NCBI GenBank assembly: GCA_934096785.1
Contig: CAKONA010000040.1
Span: forward strand, 1-8,544
Direction: 5' to 3'
Length of the DNA: 8,544 bases
From: an uncultured Bacilli bacterium
GTDB lineage: Bacteria > Bacillota_I > Bacilli_A > RF39 > UBA660
The notes below the pieces were generated by a model. That model ran no database searches. It worked only from the letters and a program-made list of their open reading frames with translations, and was not told the DNA's origin. Below are positions 7,869 through 8,544 of the stretch, piece by piece. Position 1 is the first letter of the stretch; the number at the start of each line of letters is the position of its first letter. The position numbers and the translations under genes are program-made.

Positions 7869-8502
7869 GGTTCCGTGCTAGTCCATCTCCAACAAGTGAA
7901 CTTCCTCTCTTATCACTATCTGTAACTGTTCCGCCATACCAAAAAGTTAAGGTTTCTGTGTCTTTGGTTTCAGGATCATAATTATATGGAATTTCACCGT
8001 TATTTTTCACTACTAAATCAAGTTGTTTTTCTATTGTATCTAGGCACTCATTTACATAGTCATAATCTTCTGTTAATGGGCAATAAACAACAGGTGCAGT
8101 ATTATATAAAACTATTCCTATTCTATCTCCTTTAATATTAGGTATTATGGATCTAAATTTTTTTACTAGTTCCAAATTAACTTCACATTGAGATGTTGAT
8201 ATATCCATTCCTATAATAATATCTCTATTATACTTATTGTCATTTCTATTTTGAATTGTTATTGGTCTTGCAACAAGAACTCCAACAGTTATTATACATA
8301 CAACACTTAGAATTTTAACTAAGTTAGATAAAATTTTGTATTTTCTTATTTTGCTTTTATAATAATCTGTCTCCTTTATATACTGTGTATTTGCAACCTT
8401 TTTTCCTCTAATATATTTCTTATCATTATTAAAGTTTTTGAAATATATAAATATTGATAATGCTAAACAGATTAATATTACAATTGGATACATTAGTTCC
8501 AT
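7837..8502 (-). CDS. BatA-like VWA membrane protein, 5' part of a frameshifted gene
   Basis: These 221 codons carry the N-terminal part of a BatA-type protein. Membrane helices lie at about residues 5-22 and 59-79, with a Lys/Arg-rich loop between them that should be cytoplasmic. A VWA domain begins near residue 93 and faces outward. The metal-ion-dependent adhesion site (MIDAS) motif DxSxS is present as D100-I-S102-T-S104, and the second MIDAS loop is GSSLVGDGL near 200-208, with Ser where Thr is usual. VWA domains bind a divalent metal and partner proteins; in Bat systems they act at the membrane beside a MoxR ATPase, but the molecular role is not settled. After about residue 210 the reading goes out of register and ends in a short unrelated tail, FISKFKKR. 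The rest of the domain continues in the +1 frame (7449-7868). It may be a sequencing error, a recent mutation or recoding. Confidence 0.85.
   Translation of the reverse strand: MELMYPIVILICLALSIFIYFKNFNNDKKYIRGKKVANTQYIKETDYYKSKIRKYKILSNLVKILSVVCIITVGVLVARPITIQNRNDNKYNRDIIIGMDISTSQCEVNLELVKKFRSIIPNIKGDRIGIVLYNTAPVVYCPLTEDYDYVNECLDTIEKQLDLVVKNNGEIPYNYDPETKDTETLTFWYGGTVTDSDKRGSSLVGDGLARNLVFISKFKKR
7839..7877 (-). other. Frameshift interval inside the first VWA gene
   Basis: The downstream frame is closed by TAG at 7880-7878 and the upstream frame by TAA at 7839-7837, so the register change must fall between them. It is equivalent to one extra base (+1) or two missing bases. Candidate runs are GG/CC at 7869-7874, four T at 7862-7865 and seven A at 7842-7848 (minus-strand reading). 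Dropping a base in GGAACC gives LFSFPNLKK, and dropping one A from the A7 run gives VFISKFKKDKERT. From memory of related VWA proteins the first reads more like the family, but this is not certain. Confidence 0.8.
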
Positions 8503-8543
8503 TCGTTTATAACTCTCCTTGCTTTGTTTATAGAACTATCAAA
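8493..8543 (-). CDS. C-terminal tail of an unidentified upstream gene (partial)
   Basis: From the window edge, one minus-strand frame stays open for 16 codons and reads FDSSINKARRVINEWN before a TAA stop at 8495-8493. The stop lies inside the first codons of the VWA gene that follows, a coupled overlap like the others in this window. The tail is charged and probably helical, with no membrane segment. In Bat-type loci the gene before batA is commonly a DUF58 protein, a MoxR ATPase or a small membrane protein, but 16 residues cannot tell these apart, so no function is assigned. Another possibility is that this is chance open sequence and the upstream gene ends outside the window. The neat overlap and good codon use make a real gene end more likely. 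Confidence 0.5.
   Translation of the reverse strand, partial: FDSSINKARRVINEWN
8515..8519 (-). promoter_or_regulatory. Ribosome binding site that fixes the start of the first VWA gene
   Basis: On the minus strand AGGAG lies 12 nt before the ATG at 8502-8500. A second in-frame ATG at 8493-8491 forms a TAATG with the upstream stop, but it would sit 21 nt from this site. The ATG at 8502 is therefore preferred. Confidence 0.55.
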
Positions 8544-8544
8544 G

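Larger units (their letters stand above)
1..8543 (-). other. Single co-directional, translationally coupled gene row (putative operon)
   Basis: All genes read the same way, with junctions ATGA (1190-1193), a 10-nt gap, an 8-nt gap, a 33-nt gap, TAATG (6425-6429), ATGA (7449-7452) and an overlapping start at 8493-8502. No gap has room for a promoter or shows a hairpin with a T-run. One transcript starting and ending outside the window is the simplest reading. The only plausible place for separate regulation is the 33-nt gap before the LPQTG gene, and nothing there supports it. Confidence 0.75.

Noticed and set aside
1..8544. CRISPR array, insertion sequence, tRNA or other RNA gene
   Set aside because: No spaced direct repeats, terminal inverted repeats, transposase or tRNA-like cloverleaf was seen, and coding sequence fills nearly all the window.

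Overview
The window is strongly AT-rich and uses the standard bacterial code: TGA, TAA and TAG all end genes and TGG encodes Trp. An LPXTG sorting signal, single-membrane topologies and GGAGG-type ribosome binding sites point to a low-GC Gram-positive bacterium (Bacillota, probably Clostridia or a related gut lineage). The lineage is an inference, because no rRNA or marker gene is present.

Every supported gene lies on the minus strand and reads from high to low coordinates. The order is: C-terminal tail of an unidentified gene (8493-8543); a BatA-like von Willebrand factor A (VWA) membrane protein broken by one frameshift (8502-7449); a second, intact BatB-like VWA membrane protein (7452-6427); a BatC-like membrane-anchored TPR protein (6427-5744); a sortase-anchored LPQTG surface protein with a coiled-coil insertion (5710-4094); a zinc-ribbon/transmembrane protein with an HELGH metallopeptidase domain (4085-2925); a membrane-anchored trypsin-like protein that has lost catalytic His and Ser (2914-1190); and a membrane-anchored lipoprotein-like or PsbP/Mog1-like protein that runs off the window (1193 to beyond 1). 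Genes overlap (ATGA, TAATG) or lie 8-33 nt apart. No promoter or terminator is visible, so this is very probably one transcription unit that starts and ends outside the window.

The VWA-VWA-TPR core matches the Bat (aerotolerance-type) module that usually follows a MoxR AAA+ ATPase and a DUF58 protein. Neither of those is in the window, although the clipped upstream tail could belong to one of their usual neighbours. The unusual part is what follows the core: a wall-anchored protein, a predicted surface metallopeptidase resembling the anthrax lethal factor/MuF gluzincin class, and a pseudo-protease. By the positive-inside rule, every large domain faces outward. Only the zinc ribbon of the metallopeptidase faces the cytoplasm. 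A working hypothesis is a cell-surface assembly in which metal-dependent VWA domains and TPRs scaffold a wall protein and a regulated peptidase. The function is unproven.

There is no gene-free stretch over 300 bases. The low-coordinate 1.19 kb is the 5' part of the last, window-clipped gene. Plus-strand open frames are shadows of the minus-strand genes.
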